Shown here piece by piece: positions 1 to 9,210 of a DNA stretch of 64,000 nt. The notes under the pieces were generated by a model that saw only the letters and a list, made by a program, of their open reading frames with translations, was not told the DNA's origin and made no database searches. Source of the stretch: Candidatus Gastranaerophilales bacterium (GTDB taxonomy: Bacteria > Cyanobacteriota > Vampirovibrionia > Gastranaerophilales > Gastranaerophilaceae); contig CALVBB010000007.1 in assembly GCA_944325705.1 (NCBI GenBank), positions 34,322 to 98,321 of the forward strand, in the 5' to 3' direction. The position numbers were made by a program, and so were the translations under genes. Within the stretch, counting starts at the first letter, position 1. Every line of letters begins with the position of its first letter.

Positions 1-2
1 AT

Positions 3-3000
3 AATATTGCACCTTCCGCTCATAACGGTGATATTGGTTACAGACAGTATAAAAACTTTAACCTGTCAGAGGGTGATGTCGCTAACTTAATTTTCAAATA
101 TGGTTCGGAAAATGTTTCAAAATTTGTAAACTTTGTTGATAATACAGTTAATATCAACGGTATTGTTAACACAATGAGAGATGGAAATTTTTATGACGGC
201 AAGGCTGTATTCATCTCTCCAAACGGTGTTGTTGTCGGAGCCAGCGGTGTATTGAACGTTGGTTCGCTTTCTGTTTTAACTCCGACACAGGAACAGTACA
301 CTAAATTTAAAGGCAATATGTCCACTAACGCACCTATTCTGTCCGCAGAGGGTACACCTGAATTCAATGCTCTTATGACAGATAAAGGTACAGGCACAAT
401 TGAAATTAACGGTAAAATTGTTGCAAGAGATACAATTCATCTGGCTGCCGCCGATGTAAACGTAAATTCCGGTGCTAATCTGATGGCAGGTGTTAAAAAT
501 TCGGATGTATTATCATCTAATGCACAGGCAGATGCTCTGTTCCAGAAACTTGTAAATACAGATGCAATGATTGTGGGTAATGAATTTCAGAATGTAAACG
601 GAAATATTCAGATTACATCATACGGCAGCAACGGCGGTGTTAAAATTGCATCAAATAGTGTAGTTAAAAACTTTGGAGCAGGCGATACCAATATTACAAG
701 CGAAGGCTCAAAAGGTATTACTATTGCAAGCGGTACAGTCAACTCCAGAGGTGAAACAAATATTACAAGCGAAAAGGGCGGCATTGATATAAGCGGCTCT
801 GTTCGTAACGCAAACGGCGAATTAAATATCACAAGTAATGACGGCGGTATAAATGTTACCGATTCAGGATGGGTAAATAATATTAATGGTGATACAAATA
901 TCACAAGCAAAGGATCCGGCGGAATTGTTGTAAACAATTATATCAGAACTCAAAACGGTGATACAACTTTAACAAACAGCGGTACTAACGGTATTGAAAT
1001 TGAGTCAGGTCAGGTTGAAGCTGTAAACGGCGACTTAACAATTAACAACTCTGCATCAGGCGGTATTTTTATCGGTGAGTTTGAGGAAAACACAAATAAT
1101 GCTGTTTCCAATAAAAACGGTAAACTCACAATTAGTAACTCCGGTGCTGACGGTATCACAATTGAAGGCCATGTTTATTCAGACGGTGACAATTCATCAA
1201 TTACCAATACAAAAGGTGCTTTGAATATCGAAAGCTCCGGTCTTGTAAAAAACAATACAAACAAATTAACAATGACCAACTCAGGAGCGGGCGGTATTAA
1301 TGTTGAGGGGCTTGTAAAAGCTAATGGTGTTGATATTAACAGCACTAATTCCAATGTTGTAATAGGTGATAATACATCAAATGACAATTACATTTCATCT
1401 AACGGTGATGTTAATATCAAGATTACAAACGGCAATCTACTTAACAAAGGCGTTGTTAAAACTCTTGTTAAAACTACAGGCGGCGACCTGAATATTAACG
1501 TAAAAGACGGTACAATCGGTACAGATTCAACAAACTTTGCAGGTGTAGGCCCGAATGCCAGAGATTTGACAAAGTCAATTAACGCAAATGTTGACGGAAC
1601 TTATACAGCGGTAACAACAAGACAGAACAAGGCAAATGACCTTGTAATTAATCTGGCTGCTCTGAATTCCGACATGAATTTGAACTATGTAAACGCTGAC
1701 GGTAAAGCAATTCTTCTTGCAGATTCAACTGTGAAAGGCCAAACTTCTTACGACATTCTGAACGCTTCAACAGATTCATCTAAAGCAAACGTTCAGGGTA
1801 AAGGCATTTCAATGATTGCCAGCGGAAATATCGGTACTGAAAATAATAAAGTAACATTTAATCAGACTGCAGGTCAGTTTAATAAAGCAGGCTATGATAT
1901 TTCTGACAGCGGTAACCTTACTTATAAGCCAAATTCAAGCTATACCGTTAATATGTTAACCAAAAACGGTGACATTAATGTTAAAGGCCAGAGTGATGCC
2001 TATGATACTAATGTCGGCACTATGATTTCAAGAAACGGTACAATTAATGCGGAATTCTCAGGCAATACTTACATTGATGAAATTAATGCCAAAGAAAAGC
2101 TTAACCTTGTAACACGCGGTGCTGAAATGTACATTAACAATCTTGGTCAAACTCCTAAGACTCCGGTTGATTACTACGGTTCTAACGGAAATATAGTTGC
2201 TGAGAGCGCTGATATTAAGGTTCTTGATATTAACCCTAATACAAGGGTTGATGAAGAAGTTATCAACGGTGTTCACCACTGGGCTGATTCTCACCTTGTT
2301 ATTAAAAACGGACAGGTTTCCGGAAATAAAGAACAGGGCAAACAGGATTTAACACTTACTGCAGATAATGTTTATGCCGGCGGTTATCGTTTCTATATGG
2401 GTAAAGACAGAAATGAAGATGGCAAAACTTACTGGGTATATGATGACAGAACATCTATGACAAAGCCTGACGGTTCTACTCTTACAATCAGAGCAAATGC
2501 TGTAAGACCGGATGATGTTTCAGGTATTGGCAGAGATGTTAATGAAAGAAATTACTACGAAGGCGGCAGCGTTCAGGAAGATAAACCGGGATATGTTGAT
2601 GAAGATGACGATCACCTCATAGTTCCGGAAGAAGATGATGATTCTGATTCGGATGCAGACGCAGATTCGGATGCCGATAGTGATGCGGACTCCGATGCCG
2701 ATAGTGACGCAGATTCGGATGCCGATAGTGATGCGGACTCCGATGCCGATAGTGACGCGGATGCAGACGCCGATAGTGATGCGGACTCCGATGCCGATAG
2801 TGACGCGGATGCAGATGCCGATAGTGATGCGGATAGTGATGCTGATAATGATGCAGATAGCGATGCAGACGCAGATGCCGATAGCGACGCGGATAGCGAT
2901 GCCGATGCTGATGCGGATAGCGACGCCGATGCTGACAGTGATGCAGACTCCGATGCCGATAGCGACGCAGATGCAGATGCGGATAGTGACGCAGATGCTG

Positions 3001-4502
3001 ACAGTGATGCAGATGCAGATGCAGATAGCGACGCAGATTCCGATGCAGATTCTGATGCAGACAGTGATGCAGATAATGATATGGATAGTGACGCGGATGC
3101 AGACGCCGATAGCGATGCGGACAGTGACGCAGATAACGATGCTGATAGTGATGCTGACGCCGATGCAGATGCGGACGCAGACGCCGATAGCGATGCAGAT
3201 GCGGATAGTGACGCCGATAGTGATGCGGATGCAGACGCGGATGCAGACGCCGATGCCGATAGTGATGCGGATAGTGACGCCGATGCAGATGCGGACGCCG
3301 ACGCGGATGCAGACGCCGATGCCGACGCTGATGCTGATATGGACGCAGATAGTGACGCTGACGCCGACGCTGATGCTGACAGCGATGCAGATAACGATGC
3401 TGATAGTGATGCTGACGCCGATGCAGATGCGGACGCCGACGCCGATAGCGATGCAGATGCGGATAGTGACGCCGATAGTGATGCGGATGCCGATGCGGAT
3501 GCAGACGCCGATGCCGATAGTGATGCGGATAGTGACGCCGATGCAGATGCGGACGCCGATGCTGATGCAGATTCCGATGCCGACGCTGATGCTGATATGG
3601 ACGCAGATAGTGACGCTGACGCCGACGCTGATGCCGATACTGATGCAGATAACGATGCGGACGCCGATGCTGATGCTGACGCCGATAGCGATGCCGATGC
3701 GGATAGTGACGCTGACGCCGATAGTGATGCGGACAGTGACGCCGACGCCGATGCGGATAGTGATGCGGATGCCGATAACGACGCAGACAGTGATGCTGAC
3801 GCCGACGCGGACGCCGATGTAGACGCCGACGCTGATGCTGACGCCGATGCTGATGCCGATGCAGATATGGACGCTGACGCTGATGCAGATACTGATGCGG
3901 ATGCTGATACCGATGCAGACACCGACGCCGACGCTGACGCCGACGCTGATGTTGATACTGACGCAGATGCAGACAGTGACGCTGATATAGATACTGACGC
4001 TGACGCCGATGCAGATATAGACGCTGACGCTGATGCTGACGCCGATATGGATACCGATGCTGACGCCGATGCAGATGCGGACACTGACGCTGATGATGAT
4101 TTGTATGAAAAGAATGATGATTACAAGACATACATTCAGAGAAAAGATGTTTCTGATAATATTCCGACTATTGATAAACGTCAGTACATAAGATTTGATG
4201 TTACCCGTACAGACAAGCCGGTTGAGTTGATTAACAATGATAACGGAAGAATTTCAGGTCTTGTTGATATATCAAGAGGCGGTGTTGCAGTTAAACACAA
4301 CAACCAGCTGAAAGCCGGCGATATTGTTCCTATAGAAATTTCATACGGTGATCTTGATATTGCGGCTGATGTAAAAATCATATCTGCAACATCAACAAGG
4401 GCAGGTGCAGAGTTTGTAAACCTTGATGAGGCAACTGCTAACAAGCTCCTCTACCTCAACCTTCTGCTTGATACACCGACAGGTATCTCGTTTAATCAAT
4501 AA
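3..4502 (+). CDS. Filamentous-haemagglutinin-like giant surface protein with Asp/Ala/Ser repeat and C-terminal PilZ domain (5' truncated)
   Basis: The frame is open from the first bases of the window, so the true start lies upstream; the first internal ATG is at 174. The first ~110 visible residues match the N-terminal carbohydrate-dependent haemagglutination (TPS) domain, with the hallmark [17 protein letters not shown]. Next come ~750 residues of degenerate repeats ([13 protein letters not shown]) typical of a right-handed beta-helix adhesin. Bases 2634-4100 encode an almost pure Asp/Ala/Ser stretch (~490 residues). The last ~110 residues form a PilZ-like domain: RQYIR at 4179-4193, DISRGG at 4266-4283, then [15 protein letters not shown]. 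PilZ domains normally bind c-di-GMP in the cytoplasm, so fusion to an exported adhesin is odd. No TpsB partner is visible here. A hairpin terminator follows. Family assignment of both ends is confident; function is inferred. Confidence 0.85.
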   Translation, partial: NIAPSAHNGDIGYRQYKNFNLSEGDVANLIFKYGSENVSKFVNFVDNTVNINGIVNTMRDGNFYDGKAVFISPNGVVVGASGVLNVGSLSVLTPTQEQYTKFKGNMSTNAPILSAEGTPEFNALMTDKGTGTIEINGKIVARDTIHLAAADVNVNSGANLMAGVKNSDVLSSNAQADALFQKLVNTDAMIVGNEFQNVNGNIQITSYGSNGGVKIASNSVVKNFGAGDTNITSEGSKGITIASGTVNSRGETNITSEKGGIDISGSVRNANGELNITSNDGGINVTDSGWVNNINGDTNITSKGSGGIVVNNYIRTQNGDTTLTNSGTNGIEIESGQVEAVNGDLTINNSASGGIFIGEFEENTNNAVSNKNGKLTISNSGADGITIEGHVYSDGDNSSITNTKGALNIESSGLVKNNTNKLTMTNSGAGGINVEGLVKANGVDINSTNSNVVIGDNTSNDNYISSNGDVNIKITNGNLLNKGVVKTLVKTTGGDLNINVKDGTIGTDSTNFAGVGPNARDLTKSINANVDGTYTAVTTRQNKANDLVINLAALNSDMNLNYVNADGKAILLADSTVKGQTSYDILNASTDSSKANVQGKGISMIASGNIGTENNKVTFNQTAGQFNKAGYDISDSGNLTYKPNSSYTVNMLTKNGDINVKGQSDAYDTNVGTMISRNGTINAEFSGNTYIDEINAKEKLNLVTRGAEMYINNLGQTPKTPVDYYGSNGNIVAESADIKVLDINPNTRVDEEVINGVHHWADSHLVIKNGQVSGNKEQGKQDLTLTADNVYAGGYRFYMGKDRNEDGKTYWVYDDRTSMTKPDGSTLTIRANAVRPDDVSGIGRDVNERNYYEGGSVQEDKPGYVDEDDDHLIVPEEDDDSDSDADADSDADSDADSDADSDADSDADSDADSDADSDADADADSDADSDADSDADADADSDADSDADNDADSDADADADSDADSDADADADSDADADSDADSDADSDADADADSDADADSDADADADSDADSDADSDADSDADNDMDSDADADADSDADSDADNDADSDADADADADADADSDADADSDADSDADADADADADADSDADSDADADADADADADADADADADMDADSDADADADADSDADNDADSDADADADADADADSDADADSDADSDADADADADADADSDADSDADADADADADADSDADADADMDADSDADADADADTDADNDADADADADADSDADADSDADADSDADSDADADADSDADADNDADSDADADADADVDADADADADADADADMDADADADTDADADTDADTDADADADADVDTDADADSDADIDTDADADADIDADADADADMDTDADADADADTDADDDLYEKNDDYKTYIQRKDVSDNIPTIDKRQYIRFDVTRTDKPVELINNDNGRISGLVDISRGGVAVKHNNQLKAGDIVPIEISYGDLDIAADVKIISATSTRAGAEFVNLDEATANKLLYLNLLLDTPTGISFNQ
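2634..4100 (+). repeat. Low-complexity [16 protein letters not shown] repeat
   Basis: About 1.47 kb of tandem GAY-GCN/AGY units (GATAGTGATGC, GACGCCGATGC and similar) encode Asp alternating with Ala or Ser, with rare Asn, Met, Thr, Val and Ile. Blocks of ~200 bases recur nearly verbatim (for example around 3100-3320 and 3370-3560), which suggests copy-number change by recombination. The region lacks stops on both strands, so it creates long spurious antisense frames. The acidic stalk resembles the SD-repeat stalks of surface adhesins and may bind Ca2+. Confidence 0.9.
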
Positions 4503-4528
4503 ATAACAACATACTGAAAAGTTAAAAT

Positions 4529-4558
4529 AGACCGGTTTTGAAATGACCGGTCTTTTTT
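4529..4558 (+). terminator. Rho-independent terminator after the haemagglutinin-like gene
   Basis: Perfect 8-bp stem AGACCGGT / ACCGGTCT with a 9-base loop followed by a run of T. It lies 27 bases after the stop codon, between two convergent genes. Confidence 0.85.
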
Positions 4559-4591
4559 ATGTAATCTTCCGTATTGCATCTGTTGTAATTA

Positions 4592-6568
4592 TTACGCTCT
4601 GCGTCTGAGAAGTTTGTTTGTTCTTTCAAGCATTTCGTAATTTATGGTGTAATTAGGGATAGTGTAGCTGCCCTGTTTTCTTCCGGCCTGCTGGGTTCCC
4701 TGTTTCTGTCCTATTTGTGCACCAAGTGTTGAAAGTCCTTTGCCGACTTTTGTTGCATTCTCAAAAGAAGAGGTTTTGCCTTTGATAGGGTTTGTCATAG
4801 AACCTGTTGCCGCTGCAAGACGCTTTGAACGCTGCTCTGAAAGGCTTGAATTAAATGAGTTGTTAATTGCCTTTTTGGTGCTTTTTTCAGTAATCTTTTT
4901 GCCGGATTGTGCAAGATTATTTAAGCCGGCTTCTTTAGCCTGATTAAATGTGTTTTGAACATTACCAAATGTTCCGTTTGCTGTATCTATTGCCTGACCG
5001 ACAGTATTTTTATTTTTAACCTGATTTAAGAGTTCTTTGCCGTCAACCTGTCCGTTCTGCATTTGTCCTAAAAGTTCTTCTTTCATACCTGCAGCCGCCT
5101 GTTTCTTAGTCATTCCGCCGAGTTCCCCATTCTTTTCAAGGTCGGCAGCAGCCTGTTTTGCAGCTGTTCCTGCAGCAAGCTGATCTTGTGCGCTCTTAAC
5201 CTGTTCATCAACAGCTTTGAAGCTCTTGTCTAATTCTTTGGTGCCTTTAGCGGCTGCGGCTCCTGATTGGATTGCGCTGCCTGCACACTGTAATGCGGCA
5301 GCAAAGTTGCCGTTTGCAGCATGGCAGGCTGCTTTTGTTACATTGGCTGCTGCTGAACCATAATTACCGACTAATTCAACAACAGTACCAGCTTTTTCAG
5401 TAAATCCGCCTGCTGAAATTAAAGCAGCGCCTGCTGCTGCGGTGAACGGGTTACAGGACATTGCCTGACCGGTAATAATCATACCTTTACCAACTTTTTT
5501 GGTAATGCTTCCGACCTGTGATACGGTCTGGCTTATGTCGTCAATTTTTTCTGCAACTTTTAATACTTTATCTGAAGTTTTCTGATTATCTTCAATACCT
5601 TTTTCAAGTTTGAGGTAATATTTTGATTGCGACATTGTAACACGGTTCATTGTTGCAATTTTTTTGCCGGTTGTGGTCTGAAGTTTTTGAATACTGGCAC
5701 GGCTTTCAATCATTGAGTCTGCAGTAGTACCTATTTGCTGCGCCAGTTCCTGCATACGTTTTGCGTCGCCTCCGGAAGATTGCAGGCTTTCAAGCTCACG
5801 CTGCATATCTGTAACTTGCATACTTTTTTCTTCTATTGCTTTGATTTCTTTTTGAATTTGTTTTTCGTTTTCCTGAACCTCTTTTGTATCTTTTTGCATC
5901 TGTTTGTTGAATTTCTTTTCAGATTTATTAAGTTCTTTATTCAACTTGACAGAATTTTTTGAAAGCTTGTTCATTTCTTTTGTATTGGCTTCTGTCTGGG
6001 TAGTTTGTTTTTCAACACTTCCGGCATCTGCTTCAGCATCTGCAGCCATAGCTTTACCTTCAGAAGCGCTTACATTTCTGCCGTCAACTTCTTTTGAGTT
6101 GCCGGTTGATTTAGATGCGCTTGATTTTACAGTTCCCTGACCTCTGCTTATACTGTTCAGGTTATTCATTGAATCCTGAAATTCTTGTTCTGCAACTTCT
6201 GATTTCTTTTCGTTAAGTTTGTTCAGTTTTATCCTTGCACGCATTTTCTCGATAGGGTTCATACTCTGCATGTCGTTTTCAAGGTCAGAAATTGCGTTTC
6301 TTAGTTGTTTTGTTGTTTTTAAGCTGTCAATATCCTCATAGGATTTTTGTGCGTCATTAAGTTTATCCATATTTGAGGATGTTGTAGTTTTGGCGCTTGT
6401 AGTTGTAGAAGTTTTGCTTGTTGTATTCGGAGCCGGAGCATTGAAAACTGAACCGGACATTGTCATATATGCCGGCTTCTGTGCTTCAGCAGTCTTGCCG
6501 CCTTTTTTTGCCATGGCGAGCTTGACTAAATCAGCCTTATTCAGATTGTTTACGTTGTTAATACTCAA
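4592..6568 (-). CDS. Coiled-coil protein with a central Ala/Gly-rich hydrophobic segment, unknown function
   Basis: A 658-residue protein with no signal peptide and no family I recognise. Residues ~1-90 are Ser/Thr-rich and disordered. Residues ~190-345 are Lys/Glu/Gln-rich with heptad character (coiled coil). Residues ~350-440 form a small-residue hydrophobic block (VGKGMIITGQAMSCNPFTAA and onward). The rest is Gln/Lys/Ala-rich with a basic end. Coiled coil followed by a hydrophobic block is the general plan of type III secretion translocators (IpaB/YopB type), but I see no sequence signature that proves it. The gene stands alone, convergent with the adhesin gene and divergent from fabI. The start is the ATG at 6568. 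Confidence 0.7.
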   Translation of the reverse strand: MSINNVNNLNKADLVKLAMAKKGGKTAEAQKPAYMTMSGSVFNAPAPNTTSKTSTTTSAKTTTSSNMDKLNDAQKSYEDIDSLKTTKQLRNAISDLENDMQSMNPIEKMRARIKLNKLNEKKSEVAEQEFQDSMNNLNSISRGQGTVKSSASKSTGNSKEVDGRNVSASEGKAMAADAEADAGSVEKQTTQTEANTKEMNKLSKNSVKLNKELNKSEKKFNKQMQKDTKEVQENEKQIQKEIKAIEEKSMQVTDMQRELESLQSSGGDAKRMQELAQQIGTTADSMIESRASIQKLQTTTGKKIATMNRVTMSQSKYYLKLEKGIEDNQKTSDKVLKVAEKIDDISQTVSQVGSITKKVGKGMIITGQAMSCNPFTAAAGAALISAGGFTEKAGTVVELVGNYGSAAANVTKAACHAANGNFAAALQCAGSAIQSGAAAAKGTKELDKSFKAVDEQVKSAQDQLAAGTAAKQAAADLEKNGELGGMTKKQAAAGMKEELLGQMQNGQVDGKELLNQVKNKNTVGQAIDTANGTFGNVQNTFNQAKEAGLNNLAQSGKKITEKSTKKAINNSFNSSLSEQRSKRLAAATGSMTNPIKGKTSSFENATKVGKGLSTLGAQIGQKQGTQQAGRKQGSYTIPNYTINYEMLERTNKLLRRRA

Positions 6569-6671
6569 TATAAAGCTCTCCGAATCTTTTTACTCTCTAA
6601 ATATATAAAGTTTCCCGATAAAGCCTGATTTCACCAAGTTTGAAGTTTGTTACATTTGTTAATATATAAAT

Positions 6672-6700
6672 TTGCGTTAATTTTTTATTTTTGATAGAAT
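6672..6700 (+). promoter_or_regulatory. Likely sigma-70 promoter of fabI
   Basis: TTGCGT, 17-base spacer, TAGAAT, about 45 bases before the fabI ATG in an AT-rich gap shared with the divergent coiled-coil gene. Confidence 0.45.
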
Positions 6701-6744
6701 TTTTTTATATTATTTGTTAGTTAGTTTTAAGGGAGATGTAAAAT

Positions 6745-7557
6745 ATGAAATTAATGGAAGGCAAAAAAGGGGTTATTTTTGGAGTTTCCAATACTCATGG
6801 TATTGCTTACGGCATTGCAAAACAGCTTTATGAAGCAGGTGCGGATATTGCATTTACATACGCAGGTGATGCGATGGAAAAACGTGTAAAACCTATTGCT
6901 GAAGGAATGAATGCAAAAATTATTATGAACTGCGACGTTACAAAAGAGGATGAGGTTGCAGCAGTATTTAAGGAATGTGAAAGAGTTTACGGAAAAATTG
7001 ACTTTGTGGTTCATGCTGTTGCTTTTGCAGACAAAGAAGATTTGCAGGGCAGATTTGTTGACACTTCCCGTGCCGGATGGGATCTTGCAATGGGTGTAAG
7101 CGCTTACTCATTAATTTCTCTTTGCAGGCATGCTGAACCGATTATGAATGAAGGCGGCTCAATTTTTGCGCTTACTTACCTCGGTTCTGAGTATGTTGTT
7201 GCAAATTATAATATTATGGGCGTTGCAAAGGCTGCGCTGGAATCTTCAATGAGATATTTGGCTGCTGACCTTGGCAAGAAAGGTATCAGGGTTAACTGTA
7301 TTTCGGCGGGGGCTGTTAAAACTCTTGCTGCTAAAGGTATTTCGGGCTTTGATAAAATGCTTAAGGCTGCTGTTGCAAAGGCTCCTCTCGGCAGAAATGT
7401 TTCACTGGAAGATGTCGGCAAAGCAGGTTTGTATTTAGCTTCTGACTTGTCAACAGGCACAACAGGTCAGATACTTTATGTAGATTGCGGCTGCCACTCG
7501 GTTTACGCATCTCTTGAAGAAATGGAAATTATTGCTAATTCTATTCCTAAAGCATAG
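6745..7557 (+). CDS. fabI: Enoyl-[acyl-carrier-protein] reductase (NADH)
   Basis: FabI reduces the trans-2-enoyl-ACP double bond in the last step of each fatty-acid elongation cycle (cytoplasmic FAS II). The 270 residues show the SDR Rossmann start (GVIFGVSNTHGIAYGIAK). The FabI-type active site is present: Tyr145, Tyr155 and Lys162 in TYLGSEYVVANYNIMGVAK, i.e. the Tyr-X6-Lys arrangement specific to FabI rather than FabG. Length is typical (~260). A GGGAG ribosome binding site precedes the ATG. The gene is monocistronic, bounded by its own promoter and a terminator. No other fatty-acid gene is adjacent. Confidence 0.93.
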   Translation: MKLMEGKKGVIFGVSNTHGIAYGIAKQLYEAGADIAFTYAGDAMEKRVKPIAEGMNAKIIMNCDVTKEDEVAAVFKECERVYGKIDFVVHAVAFADKEDLQGRFVDTSRAGWDLAMGVSAYSLISLCRHAEPIMNEGGSIFALTYLGSEYVVANYNIMGVAKAALESSMRYLAADLGKKGIRVNCISAGAVKTLAAKGISGFDKMLKAAVAKAPLGRNVSLEDVGKAGLYLASDLSTGTTGQILYVDCGCHSVYASLEEMEIIANSIPKA

Positions 7558-7580
7558 TCTTTCGGGTTAAATAATAAAAA

Positions 7581-7607
7581 GGGAGCCTTGTTCAGGTTCC
7601 CTTTTTT
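7581..7607. terminator. Bidirectional terminator between fabI and the convergent gene
   Basis: GGGAGCCT / AGGTTCCC stem (one G-T pair), 5-base loop, T6 on the plus strand and T5 on the minus strand. It overlaps the stop codon of the minus-strand gene. Confidence 0.8.
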
Positions 7608-8061
7608 ATTGTGGTTGCTCTGCATAAATTGTTAGAATCTTTCTTAGTTTGCGTTTGTTGTAATATTTTTTGTCAACAAATGTATAAGTTTTAGCTTTCG
7701 TATTAATAATAAATAACGCCGGTTCTTCTTCTACATAAAATAATTCTGCAAAGTCCTGATTTTCTGTGTATTTTGTATTGAGAACGCAAAAATTGTATTT
7801 CCCTTTAAATTCTTCATAAACCATTTTGCCGATTGGTGCTAACCTGACAAGAGAAAATATGTTTTCAGAGTTTGCAAAAACGAGCAAAAACGGTATATCC
7901 TGTCCTAGTGCCTGCCAGTAAGGCATTCCAAGCTGTGACTTGTTAAGATAAGAGTTGATTTCTTCCTGTGAAACGTCTACGGGCAAGCCTGCCGGCATGT
8001 CTATGGCGATTGCAGTTTGGGCAATAAATATACAAATAAGGGTTAAGAAAATCTTTTTCAT
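7606..8061 (-). CDS. Secreted thioredoxin-fold-like protein, unknown function
   Basis: 151 residues with a clear Sec signal peptide (MKKIFLTLICIFIAQTAIA, then IDMPAG). The mature part has the strand pattern of a thioredoxin-like fold (PFLLVFANSE, YNFCVLNTKY, EEPALFIINTK), but the CXXC motif is absent, so redox catalysis is unlikely. A periplasmic or envelope location is inferred from the signal peptide. The gene sits downstream of a small XRE-type regulator on the same strand (gap 24 bases) and may be co-transcribed with it. Fold assignment is by pattern only. Confidence 0.65.
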   Translation of the reverse strand: MKKIFLTLICIFIAQTAIAIDMPAGLPVDVSQEEINSYLNKSQLGMPYWQALGQDIPFLLVFANSENIFSLVRLAPIGKMVYEEFKGKYNFCVLNTKYTENQDFAELFYVEEEPALFIINTKAKTYTFVDKKYYNKRKLRKILTIYAEQPQ

Positions 8062-8085
8062 AATTTTATAATATACAGAAATTTT

Positions 8086-8361
8086 TTATAATTCAATTAA
8101 TGTAAAATCTTGGCCGAGGTTTGTTTCAAGGTCTTTTACTATCTGTGATGCGGGTATATTGAGGCCCTGCGACATTCTCAGCAGAGTGCTCAGCTGAGGG
8201 TCTTTAATGCCTTTTTCCAGATCTGCCCACATTGATTTTGTCATCCCTATTTCTGCAGAGATAAGGCTTATGGATTTATTGGCTTTTTGTCTGTATTTCT
8301 TGATAATTGAGCCTATTTCCTGTTTATATTTAGATTTATTTTCTTCAAAAAATCCTTGCAT
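8086..8361 (-). CDS. XRE-family helix-turn-helix regulator, divergent from a prepilin gene
   Basis: 91 residues with an HTH_3/Cro-C1 domain at about residues 17-75 (IKKYRQKANKSISLISAEIG, then MTKSMWADLEKGIKDPQLST). The C-terminal tail is short, so it probably acts as a dimeric DNA binder without a sensor domain. It is divergent from the prepilin gene starting at 8429 across a 67-base gap containing the inverted repeat TTCTAAT (8364-8370) / ATTAGAA (8404-8410), a candidate operator. The same arrangement recurs twice more in this window. Confidence 0.8.
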   Translation of the reverse strand: MQGFFEENKSKYKQEIGSIIKKYRQKANKSISLISAEIGMTKSMWADLEKGIKDPQLSTLLRMSQGLNIPASQIVKDLETNLGQDFTLIEL

Positions 8362-8363
8362 TT

Positions 8364-8410
8364 TTCTAATTATAGTACTAAATTAAGAACAAATTGTGCT
8401 AATATTAGAA
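8364..8410. promoter_or_regulatory. Candidate operator in the XRE/prepilin divergent gap
   Basis: Inverted repeat TTCTAAT ... ATTAGAA (7 bp arms, 33-base spacer) enclosing a TAGTACTA palindrome. Its position between divergent start codons suggests regulator binding; this is not demonstrated. Confidence 0.4.
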
Positions 8411-8428
8411 CGAACGAAAGGAGCTTTG

Positions 8429-9184
8429 ATGAAAAACATAGCGTTTACACTGGCAGAGGTTCTTATAACGTTAGGTATAATTGGGATTGTAGCTGCAATG
8501 ACAATGCCTGCACTAATTGGAAAGTATCAGGAGGCGGCTTTGAAAAGTCAGTTTAAGAAAGTATATTCGCTGCTGTCTCAATCTTTAAGGCAGATGGATG
8601 TAAATAACGGCGGTGTGGCTTTACAGTGTTATCTATGGCCGCAGTCAAAATCGTCGGGTGGCCTTCCTTGTTTGGCCTATGATGAAAGCGGTAATTGTAA
8701 GCAATGGGCATCCGGTTCTGCTACTCATTACGGTTATGATGATGATTGTGATATTTTTCAGCGGGAATTTGAGCATACAATTAAAATTATTAAGGTTTGC
8801 GAGAATAATGCTTTAAAAAACGGATGTATCCCTGAATACAGCGGGGTTGATACAATTCAAAAGCAGAATAATGAAGATATGTCTGATAAAGATGTTAATA
8901 AAGCAACAGCCGGAGTTGCATGGTGGCGGAAAAGTGCAATTGAAAAAGACAGGAAAGCTTACGTATTGTCTGACGGAACGATTTTACTTATGAGCGGCTG
9001 GAGCGGTATGAGAATGTTTGCGGTTGACGTTAACGGAATGAAAAAGCCTAATAAGTGGGGGTATGACCTTTTTGTTCTGTCGGTCGTTTCGGATAACGGA
9101 AGTTCTTTAAATTTGATACCATCTTACAATGTCAATCCGGTTGAAAAAGGCGGCAAAACCGCAAAGCAGATGTTAACAGAATAA
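8429..9184 (+). CDS. Type IV prepilin-like protein
   Basis: The start is the ATG at 8429 (MKNIAFTLAEV), because GAAAGGAG sits just upstream; an in-frame ATG at 8396 has no ribosome binding site. The short leader MKNIA precedes the prepilin peptidase site, and mature residue 1 would be Phe, with Glu5 in FTLAEVLITLGIIGIVAAMT. This hydrophobic helix is the conserved pilin/pseudopilin N-terminus. The C-terminal ~220 residues contain Cys pairs and a late segment AVDVNGMKKPNKWGYDLFV, which the other prepilins here share (DVNGKKGPNRYGIDYF and similar), so these proteins form one paralogous family. It is divergent from an XRE regulator. Whether it is a major pilin, minor pilin or secretion pseudopilin cannot be told. 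Confidence 0.85.
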   Translation: MKNIAFTLAEVLITLGIIGIVAAMTMPALIGKYQEAALKSQFKKVYSLLSQSLRQMDVNNGGVALQCYLWPQSKSSGGLPCLAYDESGNCKQWASGSATHYGYDDDCDIFQREFEHTIKIIKVCENNALKNGCIPEYSGVDTIQKQNNEDMSDKDVNKATAGVAWWRKSAIEKDRKAYVLSDGTILLMSGWSGMRMFAVDVNGMKKPNKWGYDLFVLSVVSDNGSSLNLIPSYNVNPVEKGGKTAKQMLTE

Positions 9185-9210
9185 GCAAGAGGGGGCATAT
9201 CTGTTTATTT

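Noticed and set aside
2634..4100. Possible CRISPR array
   Set aside because: Repeats are short, in-frame codon repeats without unique spacers of constant length.
2612..4131. Two long minus-strand frames (490 and 504 codons) and a plus-strand frame of 395 codons
   Set aside because: All are shadows of the Asp/Ala/Ser codon repeat; composition (Ser/Ala only, or His/Arg/Gln/Tyr only) is not protein-like and no ribosome binding site exists.
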